Positions 12,420 to 23,367 of a stretch of 64,000 bases of DNA are shown in pieces (position 1 is the stretch's first letter; every line of letters starts with the position of its first letter). The notes below the pieces were generated by a model. That model was not told the origin of the DNA, did no database searches, and saw only the letters and a list, made by a program, of their open reading frames with translations. Location of the stretch: positions 558,001-622,000 of the forward strand of contig BDSI01000033.1 of NCBI GenBank assembly GCA_003117195.1, given 5' to 3'. Both the position numbers and the translations under genes were made by a program. The stretch is from Eudorina sp. 2006-703-Eu-15 (Eukaryota; Chlorophyta; Chlorophyceae; Chlamydomonadales; Volvocaceae).

Positions 12420-14283
12420 CTGGAAGCTTGGGGCAAGAGCAAGTGGTGCCCATAGTTCGCCAGCTCTTGCCGGGCCGACCACATCAGGTTGGTTTTCCGA
12501 ACACTGCTACTCGTCTTCATGTCCCAAAGGCCGGTATGGTTGCTGGGCGCGCTCCGACAAACCCTGCGGCGCGCTGCGCTGCAACTCTCCCTTGCGGCAT
12601 CACGTGCTTCCCCGGTGCTACGTCCAAACAGGGGGGTGCGAATCACACAGGGTTCGGATCTTCGCAAGCCCACCTCACGAGCGCTCTGTGAGGCGCATGC
12701 AGCTGCACGACGCACGACGAACTTTGACCCTTGCCGCCGGGCTCCCGTGTTTTCAGAGGCGCGGGGAGACGTACTTCTTGCTCGTGTTTTCCGGTCCGCT
12801 TGTGTGTATGCGCGTCGGCGAAGCGAGGGACTGCTGGCCTCGTGCATGGGCAGCAGTGCTGTTTTCGACTGCGGCACGGTTGTACGTTTGGTGTGTGTCG
12901 TGCTTTGCGCCGACCCGAGGTGCCGGCCGACGGAACTGGGCAGGCGCAGCGCTTCCTCAGTGCGGGCTCAGTTTTTCTTTTATCGGGCGTGCATGACAGA
13001 GGGCGTCGCGCCGGCACCCGCACCTAACTTGATTATTTCCTATGGCGCTGCGCGTAGCGCTGTCCTTAATACTGTGGATCCGCATCGCCTCCGCTGTCAT
13101 GCAGCAGGCTGTGACGGTCCTTTCCTGTTGATCGGCGAAGGTCGACTTATAATAACAGCAGTAACAAGTGGGGTCTTGTACCGCAAACGCCACCAAGCCC
13201 TCCTGCGGCCGAAAGGCTCGGCGTAATAACCATGGGAGATGTGGCGGGTGAGCGCCCCCATCAGCAACCCTGACCGAAAGGACCTGCGTGTACGGCAGTC
13301 GTACACAGTAGTGCGCGGCGCGATCAGGCGCTCTGCATGTGCTGGACGGGGGACGGGAACCTCTGCCTTGGCCGTCCGTCGGGGGCATTTCCCTGGACCC
13401 TTGTCCGGCCTTGGGTTGGCACAGCTGGCTGTCAGGGGCGATGCCGTATGCTCGTCCGTGCCCCCCGGTCTGTGCGCGAACGCTGCATCACGAGTTTACG
13501 ACGCGTTCAACGGCTCCACGTCTCCTTCCCCAATGGGGGGGCGGGATACCTCATCCCTCCGTGGTTGAGGGTGGTTGCTGGACACCGTCACTTGCAAATT
13601 CAATGTGAATTTTGATGGGGTCCGCAGTGTATTTGCTTGGCGGATATCGATGTGCTTTTTTCGCTGCCGTCATCCCTCGCACACCCCCATGTGTGCGGGC
13701 GCGTGCGCATCTCCGCTCTGTGGGTGACTCTGGGAAGAACGACACCCCTTTCCTTAGGTCGGTCGTTCCCTCGCGTCTCATGCTGACAGGCATGCAGCGC
13801 ACTGATGGGCGATTTGGACGCGACTGCGACTCGACTGCGGCTGGATAGATGTATGCTGTCGTACTGCTGTCGTGCATGCGTGGTTGCGGTGTGCGGAACT
13901 GGCAGGCTTTTAAAGCGGGGAGCGGTTGCTGGACGCGCTCTCGGTGAGGTGGCGAGGCGTGTCAGCGAGGTGGGTGGACGTCCCCGAGGACACCTGTGGG
14001 AACCTCAGGGAGTGCACGAAGCGTGCGATTGCGTCAACAAGTGCCCGAGTGTTCTGGCGGTTGCGAGTATTAAGCACTGTACACCTCTAGACATGGTGTG
14101 CCCAACACGCACCATTTTCGTTGTGCGGATGCAGAGCATGATGGCTCCCTGGTAGTGTGGACCCGGGGAGTGTTTCGGTGCACTTGGGGAGCCTGTCCGG
14201 AGCGCCATGGTGGCGTTAGTTCATTTAGGCAGTGTATGGTGAGGAAGCCTCGGCTGTCGCCGGGGCGTTCACCGATGACCCGC

Positions 14284-14394
14284 GGGGTCCGCTGTAACAT
14301 CCTAATAATAATGATGGCCCACGAGGAGATGTTTGCACCGTAATTGCTCCACAGTCAGTGAATGAATGAATGCATGAACGTTACAGCGGACCCC
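14284..14394. mobile_element. Small MITE-like element with 15-bp terminal inverted repeats
   Basis: The 15 bases at 14284-14298 (GGGGTCCGCTGTAAC) are the exact reverse complement of 14380-14394, enclosing about 80 bp. A related sequence of about 35 bp, matching the flank and arm at 14276-14310 in reverse orientation, occurs at 60209-60243. Two linked arms plus a distant partial copy suggest a small non-autonomous DNA element. No target-site duplication was established and no transposase is present. Confidence 0.5.
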
Positions 14395-15479
14395 AAAAGG
14401 GATCAACGGCGTATCCTAGGGCAAGCCCCAGCAGTAAGTGTTGTAGCCACATTTGGGGGCTCTAATGGTATATGCGGCTCGATGTGTTTATGGAGGTATG
14501 GCATCCGGCCGTCAGGGCGGTTTATGCGTGTACGGGGTTGATTTCATGGGAGTTAGAGCTATGGATATCGGAAGCAATTTTACCAAACGGGACCAGCAGT
14601 TCGGCTGGCTCCCCTGGCCGGCTATCGGTACGGGTGTCCGACAACGCATTACCGACGTGGACGAGCACACACGGACGCGGATACACAGGCACAGGTTCCT
14701 GGCTCCGGAGCGTGTGCCCTGTGTTTGTTTGGTCTCGCAACTGCAGCCTGCTCGGACACCGTTAGGTGATCTGCTGTGTGTGTCAGTGGGGTTTTGCCAG
14801 AGGTGTAACCCTCTGTAAACCAACGCGTGGTTAAAGTGTCGAGGAGGTTGTCACCGTAGCTTCATGTGACATGTAGCGTGTAGCGGAATACATGAAAGCG
14901 AAGGGAGGGGCGGGTTCGTGTCTGTGAGTGAGTGAGTCTGTAACAAAGCAGTAGTGGTACATGTAACCGCTGTACCCTTGCTTAAATGATCGTTTTGTTG
15001 CGTTTGTGAGCTGTGTTCAGTATGTCATGTAAATGCATGTTTGCTTCAATTTCGTTCAAGGACCGGAGTGGTGCATACAGGAAGTTAAGAACGCAAATTC
15101 ATCTAGCGGCTTTCCACCAGCATTGTGTGTAATGTATCGTGTCAATGCTTCCATATTATGTATCGCAAATATTCAGAAGCCGTAACCGGTCGCACGCGCC
15201 CTAAGCCTTGAAGAAGAAGAATTTGGCTTTGCAATAGGACGATTGGAAATTGAACTCTGTATGTTAAAGCTGTTTTGAATGGATGATATGCTTATGAATC
15301 AGCCGTTATGCAAATGGCTAATATGTATCGGACGTGCGACGTCATGCGACATGGAGCAAAGGTGGCGGCCGATCAGACACACAGAACCGCGGCTCGTGCT
15401 GCAGCAGCCACCACGCCATTGTCGCAAACCGTCCAGTTGCGGTCGGTTTCCAGGATGTCCATACGTAGTACCGTGACCC

Positions 15480-15805
15480 CATCAGCGGGGGCCTGGTCCG
15501 CCCATCTACGTATCCCATCCACGTGCCCGAGTGGAAAGTGGGCCCATCCATCCCATCCAAGTGCCTGGAGGGAGGGGGGGCTTTTCCGCCCATCCATCCA
15601 TCGATGCGCCCGGGGAGAGGGGGGCTGTTCCGCCGATCCATCCCATCCAAGCGTCCGAGCGGCGGGGAGGGGGGCCTGTTCCGCCCCCGGTAGGGCTGTT
15701 CCGCGCGCGCCCATCCAAGTGCCCGGTAGGGCTGTTACGCCCATCCAAATGCCCTGTAGGGCTGTTCCGCGCGCGCCCATCCAAGTGCCCGGTAGGGCTG
15801 TTCAG
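15480..15805. repeat. Minisatellite, imperfect units of about 30-45 bp
   Basis: Tandem degenerate units each carry a CCCATCCAAGTGCC-like core followed by GTAGGGCTGTTCCGC or a G-rich variant. The last three units (about 15711-15803) are the most regular. A TGGATGG-rich tract follows to about 16020. All six frames read as low-complexity peptides, so no coding role is proposed. Confidence 0.75.
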
Positions 15806-16933
15806 ACAATTCTGTTTCCTGTCGTGGTTGGTTGGATGGAGTAATGGATGGATGGGATGGATGGCAAGGTTAAGGGGGGCGTCGAGTCCTGGATGGCTTC
15901 CATCCAGGTTTAGCACCTGCTTGGATGAGTGGCATCCAGACCTGGATGAGTGTTCTGCATGGATGCACCCAGCTGGATGGGCGGACGGGCCCATCCATTC
16001 CGCGTCAACCCATCCATTGACACCCTAGCCTATGCCGCCGGTACATAGGCGTCGAAGCTACGGTCCCCTCCAAGCTCCGGCGCGGTCTCGAGGTCGTTTC
16101 TCTTAGCGTCATGGTACCAGCGGCGACCCAGGAGGCAACACCCAGGTAGTTGGCACCATGTGTAAACGTCTACACTGACGCTCTTTTGTATTTGACAATA
16201 CAGATCTGAGGTGTAATGTTAACGGTAGCCTTCACTGCATCTTCATGACCCCGGTGGTACATATGCACCAGTTTCTTCCAAAAGCAAAGGCATCGGACCC
16301 AGAGAACCTTGGGAAGTGGCAATCCGCACATATTCAGGTAAAGCATATTCTGAGTTGTCAGTTAGGTTTTGGTCATACTGTGGGCATTGCCATTTGCCAA
16401 TATACAAGCAGCTCAGCTGACGGTAATGCTTTCAAAGAGTTACAGTTCCGATTACCTCGCGTTTCCAGCCGCAGTACCGGCGAGAAATTGACGTACGGCT
16501 TCTCAAAGCGACCAAGGTGCACCATATGTTTTATTGTTTGCTGTCTACATCTTGCTTGCTTTATAATTAAAACTGCCCCTCTGAAGGACATTACCAAAAC
16601 CCTCATAACGAGACGTTTCAAAGGCGTCAAACGCGCATCGTGTAGGTGATCGATTGAAGATGATGTTACAGCAGCGACATTTGAGTGCTGGCGCTGTTCA
16701 CGTCCGCGCGCCTTGTGTATTTCGGTGCCGGAGACCCATCACGGTGCAGAGGGCGAATCAGATCCCTTCAGCCGGTTCGGGCGCTGACCTTTCAACGAAT
16801 TACGTTATCGAGCCTGTCAGCTTTGGTGCGTTGGGAGTCTCCTGGACAGCTTGAGTCGTTCTATTCCTAGCATTGTGTCGGAGCCGTAACCTAGCCTGCT
16901 TGACTCCGGCACAGGCGAGGATGCTGTCCTAGA

Positions 16934-19900
16934 ATGTCCGGAGATACGATCAAAGCTGCATCCGAGGTAATGCCCAAGCTTCTTGCATTATACGACGACC
17001 TACGCTGTCACCCCTCAACCCAGCCTCAACTGCAAGCCGCTTCCTTCCGCCTCGACTGCAGGCCCAGCCCCTTCGTGGTGCACAATAACTTCGGTGGCGG
17101 TTTTGGTACGTTTTGCGGGCCCCGAACCGTGTTATCTTTCCGGCAGGGAATAGCGCTTCGCCTTAGAACGTGCGCACGCATGTCCGCACCCTGAGTCGTG
17201 TGTCAAGTAGCTGAGGGTCTCGCGGCCATCGGCTCACGTGCTTGCGCCCTCCCTGCTCTACTCGGCTCTTACTGTAATTCATTCCTTCTCTCAGCGGCAC
17301 GCGCCCTTGTTTTGACGTCAAGGGCTTCCTGTCCACGCATGGCCGCATCCTGTGTGCTCCCCAGTGCGCGGCTGAACTCTGCGCCCCTCACCGCCCCCGC
17401 GCCCCCCCGCTCAACCCTCCAACCCACTCCACAGTATCCGACTATGACCGAGTAGCGCTGAACTCCATGCGCTTCGCGTCCGCCGAGTCAGCGGGTACGG
17501 CTGTGCTGAGAGCTGCGCGCGCTTGGGGCTGGGTGGCATTCTGACGACGGCAAACAGGCGCAGAGCGATCACGTGCAGAGCGCAGTGGGTTGATGCTCAC
17601 GTTTGTGCCGTCGGTCTGGGTTCGTGCTTGTGGTCCGCACCGGAACCTGGTCGTGGATGTGGCATGTGGGTCGTGGTGCTTCCCGCCCAACAACAGCTCG
17701 GGTTGGAGCCCTGCGCCGGTCAGGGGTCGCCGGTCAGATATTGGGCGCAACAGCATGGACCCGGTACGGCACGGCCTGTGATCCGTACCCATGTCCCTCT
17801 CCCCGCTGCAGCCCTTCCGTACTTCCACACGTGCGCGACGGCTGAACCCCTGTCCATGCCGCTGCACCCGGACCGATCGCCGTCTCACCCACCTGCCCGA
17901 TCCCCGGGGACGTGCGCCATTCCTTCAAGCGCGGCAGCGCCGTCTTGCGCCACCCGTCACCTGCGCTGCCACGCTTGAAGGAATGCCGCACGCCCTCCGG
18001 CGGGCCGCCCTGGCCCTGCAGGGACACAGAGTAGCCCATCCGTCGCAATGTACAGCCCGTGGCTGTAACGTTGCAACCCCACCCGGGTTTGTCCTGGCCT
18101 TGAATTTCCTCTTTGTCTCTGTCTCCACCCGGCACGCAAACCTTCGGCCCTGGCCCTGCCAGGCGCAAGCCGGGTGCACACCGACGGTGCGGCCAGTGGC
18201 GGCAAGGGTGCCATCAATGTGCTGGAGGCCTCTATGGACCAGCTGAACATGACCTTGCCGCCCTGGGCCATCCGAGCGGGCGCGCGGAAAGACATCTACT
18301 TTGACCCCACACAGGTGCGCGAGGGTTTGACGCACGACTGTGGCGGCGGGTTTGTTGGCAGCTGACGAATGAACGACAGCCCATTCGACCAGCTCCGCGC
18401 CATTAGCTCGGCCCATCCAGGCCCATTGATTCTGCTATTGAATCCGCCTATCGGAGTTTGGGCGACGAACCCAGATTGTAGTTTCAGTCCAGCGGCCGCT
18501 CGGTAGTTCCCGAGTGGGTGCAGGGGGCGCCCTGGGATTTGGCCGCGGGGCGGCGCGACGGGCCGCGCGATCCGAGGTAGGTCACGGACGCGGCCACGTC
18601 GGGCCGGCTGCAAGGGGCGCAGCAGCATGCCAACACTGCCGGAGGACGACCGCCCAGCGGCACACCAACCCGGCGGGGATAACGCGACGTGTTCCCACAT
18701 CTGCCGGGCGGCGTCCACTCGCTCACTGTTGTGTCCTGGGTCCGCCTGAACCGGTTGTCAAGGGCCCCCCCGCAATTGGGAAAAAGCCCACCCCGGCGGG
18801 CAGCAACGCGGCTCCCGATAACCCCATTCCCGATACCCCCGCCCCCGCGGCATGCTTGAGCTGCATCCCAGCGCAGCCAATGACATCCGACATTCCCCTT
18901 TCCCCTGCGCACCGGCGGACGCAGGTCACGGCGGCTATCGTGACCTGCGGAGGTCTGTGCCCGGGGCTGAACGACGTGGTCCAGGTGCGTGTCTCCCGCC
19001 CGTGTGGAGAGGCGCGTCGCTGTCGGGTACCCGGCTTCGGAGCGATAGTCAAAGGGTGCTGGGGGTGCTCTGGCTGGTGGACATCGAGGTTCGGAAGTGT
19101 TCCACGGCTGCTGCCGAGAGGACGGACGGGGACGGGGACGGGGACGTCTTTCTGTTGTACGCAGGAGCGGATGGGGGGACGAGATGGGCACCGTGGCTGC
19201 CAACACTTTGCAGGCGCGCGTCGCACCGCTCCGCACCGCCTGTCGGACCCGGAGTTCCGAACCCAACCTGCTCCAGCTAACCATTTACTCCCCTCGCCTC
19301 CTCTCGTGCGCCAGGGCCTGGTCAACAAGCTGACAGACTACGGCGTGCCGGAGGGGAAAATCCTGGGCATCAAGTACGGCTTCAGGTGTGTATTGTACGG
19401 ACGGCGGCGCGCCACCCGCGATGCCCAAGGCCGGTAACGCGGGGAGGCGCAGGGCCCACCAAACCCCGACCGCCATCCGCTCATCCCTCATCCATTGCCA
19501 AGGGGCTCTCACCAGGTGGTCCCGCCGACCTGACCTCCATGCAGCTGCCGAGCGCTGGGTCCCTGGGTTCCAATCCGGATGCCCGGGGCTCTTTCGCCCT
19601 CGTCCTCCCCCTCTCTCGGCGGCGGGCGCCTACCTCCGCTCGTCACGGCTTCACATGCGCCCCCCCCACCCCGCCGCCGCGCACCCCACTCCACCCCACA
19701 CCGTGCTCGCGCGCCTCCCCGGTTAACCCCGCCGGGCCGCAGGGGCTTTTACGATCCGACCGTCAAGCCCGTGGTGCTGACCAAACGGGTTGTGGACGGC
19801 ATCCAGCTCCAGGGGGGCACCATCCTGGGCACCAGCCGTGGGGGCGCCAACATCAGGTGCGGGCGGGTCTGGGTGCGGGGATGCGCACAGGACACCCGGT

Positions 19901-22900
19901 CGGTGGTGTTGAGGACGTGCGGTTGTGAGGGGGCCGGGACAAAGGCACTCGGCGGGGCCCTGAGCGCCGGGGCATGGCTAGGAGCACTCCCGGCAGCGGC
20001 ATGGGGGGCATCCCCCCGGCAGCAGGTCAAGCGGTGCGGCTGGGCTGTGGCCGCCAGGAAGCTGATGCGAGGGGTAGGGATGCTATCCGTGTTAAGGACG
20101 CGCCCCTCGGCACCTCGCCAGGCCAGTGGCACCCGGTCACCGGGCCACCTGATTGCCGGAGATCGGTGCGCCGTCCAAAGGCAAGGGGGGGGAGGTATCT
20201 GAGGACGCTGGGTTATGGCGGTCGTGGAAGTTGCATGCCGTCCAGCCCCAGCCCGTTTCTCCGCACCGCTGCTCCTCCCTGCCCCCTTGTCCCCTGTATT
20301 TGTATCTCCTGTACCCCTCTTGGCCCCTGATCTATTTTGTTCTGTGTCCTCTGAAGACGTCGGTACACACCTCGCCGCCACCCAACCCTGCAGGGAGATT
20401 GTGAAGCGCATCGACATGTGGGGGATCGATATGCTGTTTGTGGTGGGCGGTAACGGCGGCAACGCGGGCGCGAACGCCATCAACGCCATGTGCCGCCAGC
20501 ACGACGTGCCTTGCGCGGTGGTGGGGGTGCCCAAGTCGATCGACAACGACATCCTGCTCATCGATAAGTGCTTCGGCTTCGACACGGCGGTCGAGGAAAG
20601 CCAGCGGGCGCTGCTGGCGGCCAAGGTGGGAGCCGGGGCGGGAGGACCTGCCTGGGGCAAGGCAGAGGGGCACATCGGGGACTGCTTTGCGGCTTCGCTA
20701 ACCTGATTGACGTGAGTTGGTTAAAAAGTGTAGGAATGGGAATGCGCCTGCGGGCCGTATTGAGACCCTCTTGTACTGATGTTGGGAGCTGCGCGCAGCC
20801 AGGCTGTGGCGGAGCGGGGAGGGGGCCACTGGCCCGGCTTAGTGGGGAGAAGTCGATGCATGGCCCCGTGCACCTGGCCACGTACTCTCCGGTACCCCAC
20901 CCACAGGTGGAGGCCAGCAGCGCGCGCAAGGGTATCGGCTTGGTGAAGCTGATGGGCCGCCAGTCGGGCTTCATTGCCATGCAGGTGGGAAGGGAGGGGG
21001 GGCGGCGCCGGACGGGAAAGATGGGGCGGGAGGGGGCGGACGAAGTATCCCCTTTTAGTCCCCCATCGTATCCACGGCCATCCGCAATTTTGGCGGGGGA
21101 CAGAGGCCCTGAACAACACACATCTTGCACCCCAGGGTCGGGTCAGGTCAACCAACACATATCGGTCCCATACCTATAGCACGGTGGTTACACATCGACA
21201 TTGGCCAAACCTGCACGCCGCACGGCCCAGTCCTTGTCCAGACACACACGCACACACTCGCCTTGCGGCTGCTTCACAGGCCTCCATGGCCAGCGGTGTG
21301 GTGGACGCCTGCCTCATCCCCGAAGTGCCCTTCAAGCTTGACGGGGAGCACGGCCTGCTGGCCTACCTGGACAACGTGATCAAGCACAAGGGGCACTGCG
21401 TGCTGTGCGTGGCGGAGGGCGCGGGGCAGGTGAGGGCCCCCCTTGGTGCGGGGTGTGGACTTGGGGTGCGGGGTGGTGGCAGGCTGGCTGTGCGACACAC
21501 GGTCGGGATTCTGCAACCCAGTACAGGCTCTGAGCTCCGCTCCCAACCGCTTCTGCTAGGCTTCCCACACCGATGTTTTCCTCTCCCCTCTCTGGATCGT
21601 CGCACCGCAGCGGCAGCTGTATCGAGTCCTCTCTCTCGCTTCTCGCTCTCTGTGCACATCTCCAGCTCCGCGGGCTTGGCCGGCTCTCGTCCCCCTTCCT
21701 TGTCACAACAAAGATCAGCGGAGCCGCAAGAAGTGGTTCCTTGTTTCACTCCTTCCCCTCTTCGTCTTTTTCTAGCCCTCACCCAGCCCCTCCCCGCTTC
21801 ATCTTTTTCTAGCCCTCACCCAGCCCCTCCCCTCTTCGACGACCCCTCTGGTTCGCGCCTTGCCCAGGACCTCCTGGAGGACGGCGGGCAGCTGGGCACC
21901 GACGCCAGCGGCAACCCCATTCTCAAGGACATCGGCGCCTTCCTCAAGGAGAAGTGCAAGGCGTTCTTCAAGGACGCGGACATCAAGTGGGTGGGGCCGG
22001 CAGCGAACGGGAGGGAGGATGGGAGGCGGCCGTGCACGCGGGGGAGACGAGCCAGGGCGGCAGGGGCGGGATCCCCGCGAGATGGGATCCAAATGGATCC
22101 CATCTCTTTTGCTTGGGTGCCGTACATGGGTCAGACCATCGTGGGGGAGTCGGCGCGATGGAAGCCGCAGGTGGTATGGTAAATTGGGAAGACTGCGTCA
22201 ATGTTGTTCCGCTGCCGCTCACTTTGGGCGCTACCATCAATACAGGGCAAGTGGAATGCCACCAGGGCCAGGGCCCCCGCCAAGGGCTGGCTTGCATCCG
22301 CGCTAAGGCAGCGGTCCTTCCCTTCCTACCCGAAATCGTATCCGTACACGTGCACGTACCCGCACGTGCGGCCCCCCCGCACGTGCGACAGGTACATCGA
22401 CCCGTCGTACATGATCCGGTCCGTCTACACGACCACCAACGACCGCATCTACTGTAAGATCCTGGCGCACAATGCCGTACACGCGGCTTTCGCGGGCTAC
22501 ACGGGGATCACCGTGGGGCTGGTCAACACACACTACGTGTACCTGCCCATCCCCGTCATCATCCAGGCGCCCCGCAAGGTGTGGGTTTAGGGCGTGTGCC
22601 CCTGCCGGGTTGCGGTGTAGGGAGAGGGTTAACTGGATAACCGCGGAGGGCTCTTCAGTGCTGCGCCGCGAACTATCCGCCTGTTGCTATCTTTTGCATC
22701 TGAGGTTGGCACTGTTCAGGTTGCTACCGCAAACGGTAGTCGGTAACACATCGGCACTGTTTGCGTATCCGCATCCGTATGAGGAGCGGTAAAAGCAGGT
22801 TACTAGACTTATGGATCAGCCCAAACATTAACTTATCACGTCACGGTATAGCAGACCTCGCTAGGGTCATCGGTGGCAGCCGCAGCCTCCTCATCAAACC

Positions 22901-23367
22901 CTCTAGTCGTGACGGTTGCAGTTTGGGACATGCCCCACCCAGAGGTTTGAGTAACGGGCCGCACCTTGCCGCTGAAGGTCCTTTTGTGTGTTTCTCAGGC
23001 AGGCAGAACAGGTGTGCGTGAAATGCAGGGGGCAGAGAAGTGACCACAAAATTGTTCGTATGCGTATATTATATACCCAAGGCCCGACCCATACAGAAAT
23101 AAAAGGCTGCCGTGTCCGAGGAACGCTGTCGATGTGGCGCGCTGTTGGTGTTGCTGCGTCGCGGAAGACTACCAGCTGGTGCGGGTCTCCTGCCATGGCC
23201 GGACAGACTCTCACCACAATGCTGTGCGTGCGTGCGGTCCTCTCGTTGTTATTGCAAGACGCCATCCTATTGTGTGTGTGTGTGTCTTACGTCACCCGCA
23301 GGTGGACCCCCGCGGCAAGGCGTGGAACCGCTTGCGTGCCGCCATCGGACAGCCCAGCTTCCAGTAA
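16934..23367 (+). CDS. PFK: Plant-type 6-phosphofructokinase
   Basis: Phosphorylates fructose 6-phosphate to fructose 1,6-bisphosphate, the committed step of glycolysis. Exons: 16934-17105, 18163-18314, 18925-18984, 19315-19385, 19743-19856, 20394-20625, 20907-20984, 21280-21429, 21868-21986, 22392-22578, 23302-23367; 466 residues, close to the usual plant PFK length. All introns are GT-AG and in phase. Motifs in order: VTCGGLCPGLN, GTSRGG, GGNGGNAGA, PKSIDND (catalytic Asp retained), FGFDTAVEE, VKLMGRQSGF, PE-PF, AEGAGQ and the C-terminal QPSF typical of plant enzymes. The oddity is GGN at residues 208-210, where the family has GGD, an Asp that helps bind Mg-nucleotide. The following Gly fits the ATP-dependent rather than PPi-dependent class. 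The first-exon start (ATG 16934) is the least certain part; no clear transit peptide is seen. Confidence 0.94.
17911..17992 (+). other. Long imperfect hairpin in PFK intron 1, possible small-RNA precursor
   Basis: Bases 17918-17939 are the reverse complement of 17964-17985 at 21 of 22 positions. After one mismatched pair, six more pairs form between 17911-17916 and 17987-17992. The loop is 24 nt. The structure sits inside the 1057-nt first intron (17106-18162). It could be a small-RNA hairpin, a decayed inverted element or a splicing structure; sequence alone does not separate these. Confidence 0.5.
21763..21840 (+). repeat. Tandem duplication of a pyrimidine-rich, acceptor-like segment in PFK
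   Basis: Two nearly identical copies of about 39 bp lie just before the acceptor at 21867 in the intron between the exons ending 21429 and starting 21868. Each copy has CTTTTTCTAG followed by CCCTCACCCAGCCCC. Both could act as decoy 3' splice sites, but using either would bring in extra sequence before the conserved DLLEDGG segment. Confidence 0.7.

Larger units (their letters stand above)
9846..16933. other. Gene-poor, repeat-rich spacer between the channel and PFK genes
   Basis: About 7 kb in which I recognise no protein family. Open frames exist on both strands (for example 12489-13226 + and 16245-16649 +), but they overlap each other, have no conserved motifs and no exon pattern like the neighbouring genes. 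The stretch holds simple repeats (CAG near 10616, GGT near 12366), a TG-rich tract near 10780-10865, a minisatellite at 15480-15805, a TGGATGG-rich tract to about 16020 and a MITE-like inverted repeat at 14284-14394. Part must be the 3' UTR of the channel gene and the promoter of PFK. A lineage-specific gene cannot be excluded. Confidence 0.6.

Noticed and set aside
12266..12482. Poly-His minus-strand peptide
   Set aside because: It is only the GGT microsatellite read in another frame.
12489..13226. 245-codon plus-strand frame in the 10-17 kb spacer
   Set aside because: No motif, heavy overlap with frames on the other strand, and no splice pattern or upstream signals like those of the real genes.
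15342..15994. Repetitive peptides on both strands
   Set aside because: They are translations of the 15.5-kb minisatellite; every frame gives similar repeats.
16245..16649. 134-codon plus-strand frame upstream of PFK
   Set aside because: AT-richer, no family resemblance, and sited where the PFK promoter is expected.
16967..17061. Possible intron inside PFK exon 1 (GAG|GTAATG to CTGCAG)
   Set aside because: Removing it would shift the reading frame before the conserved exon at 18163, while the unspliced exon joins in phase.
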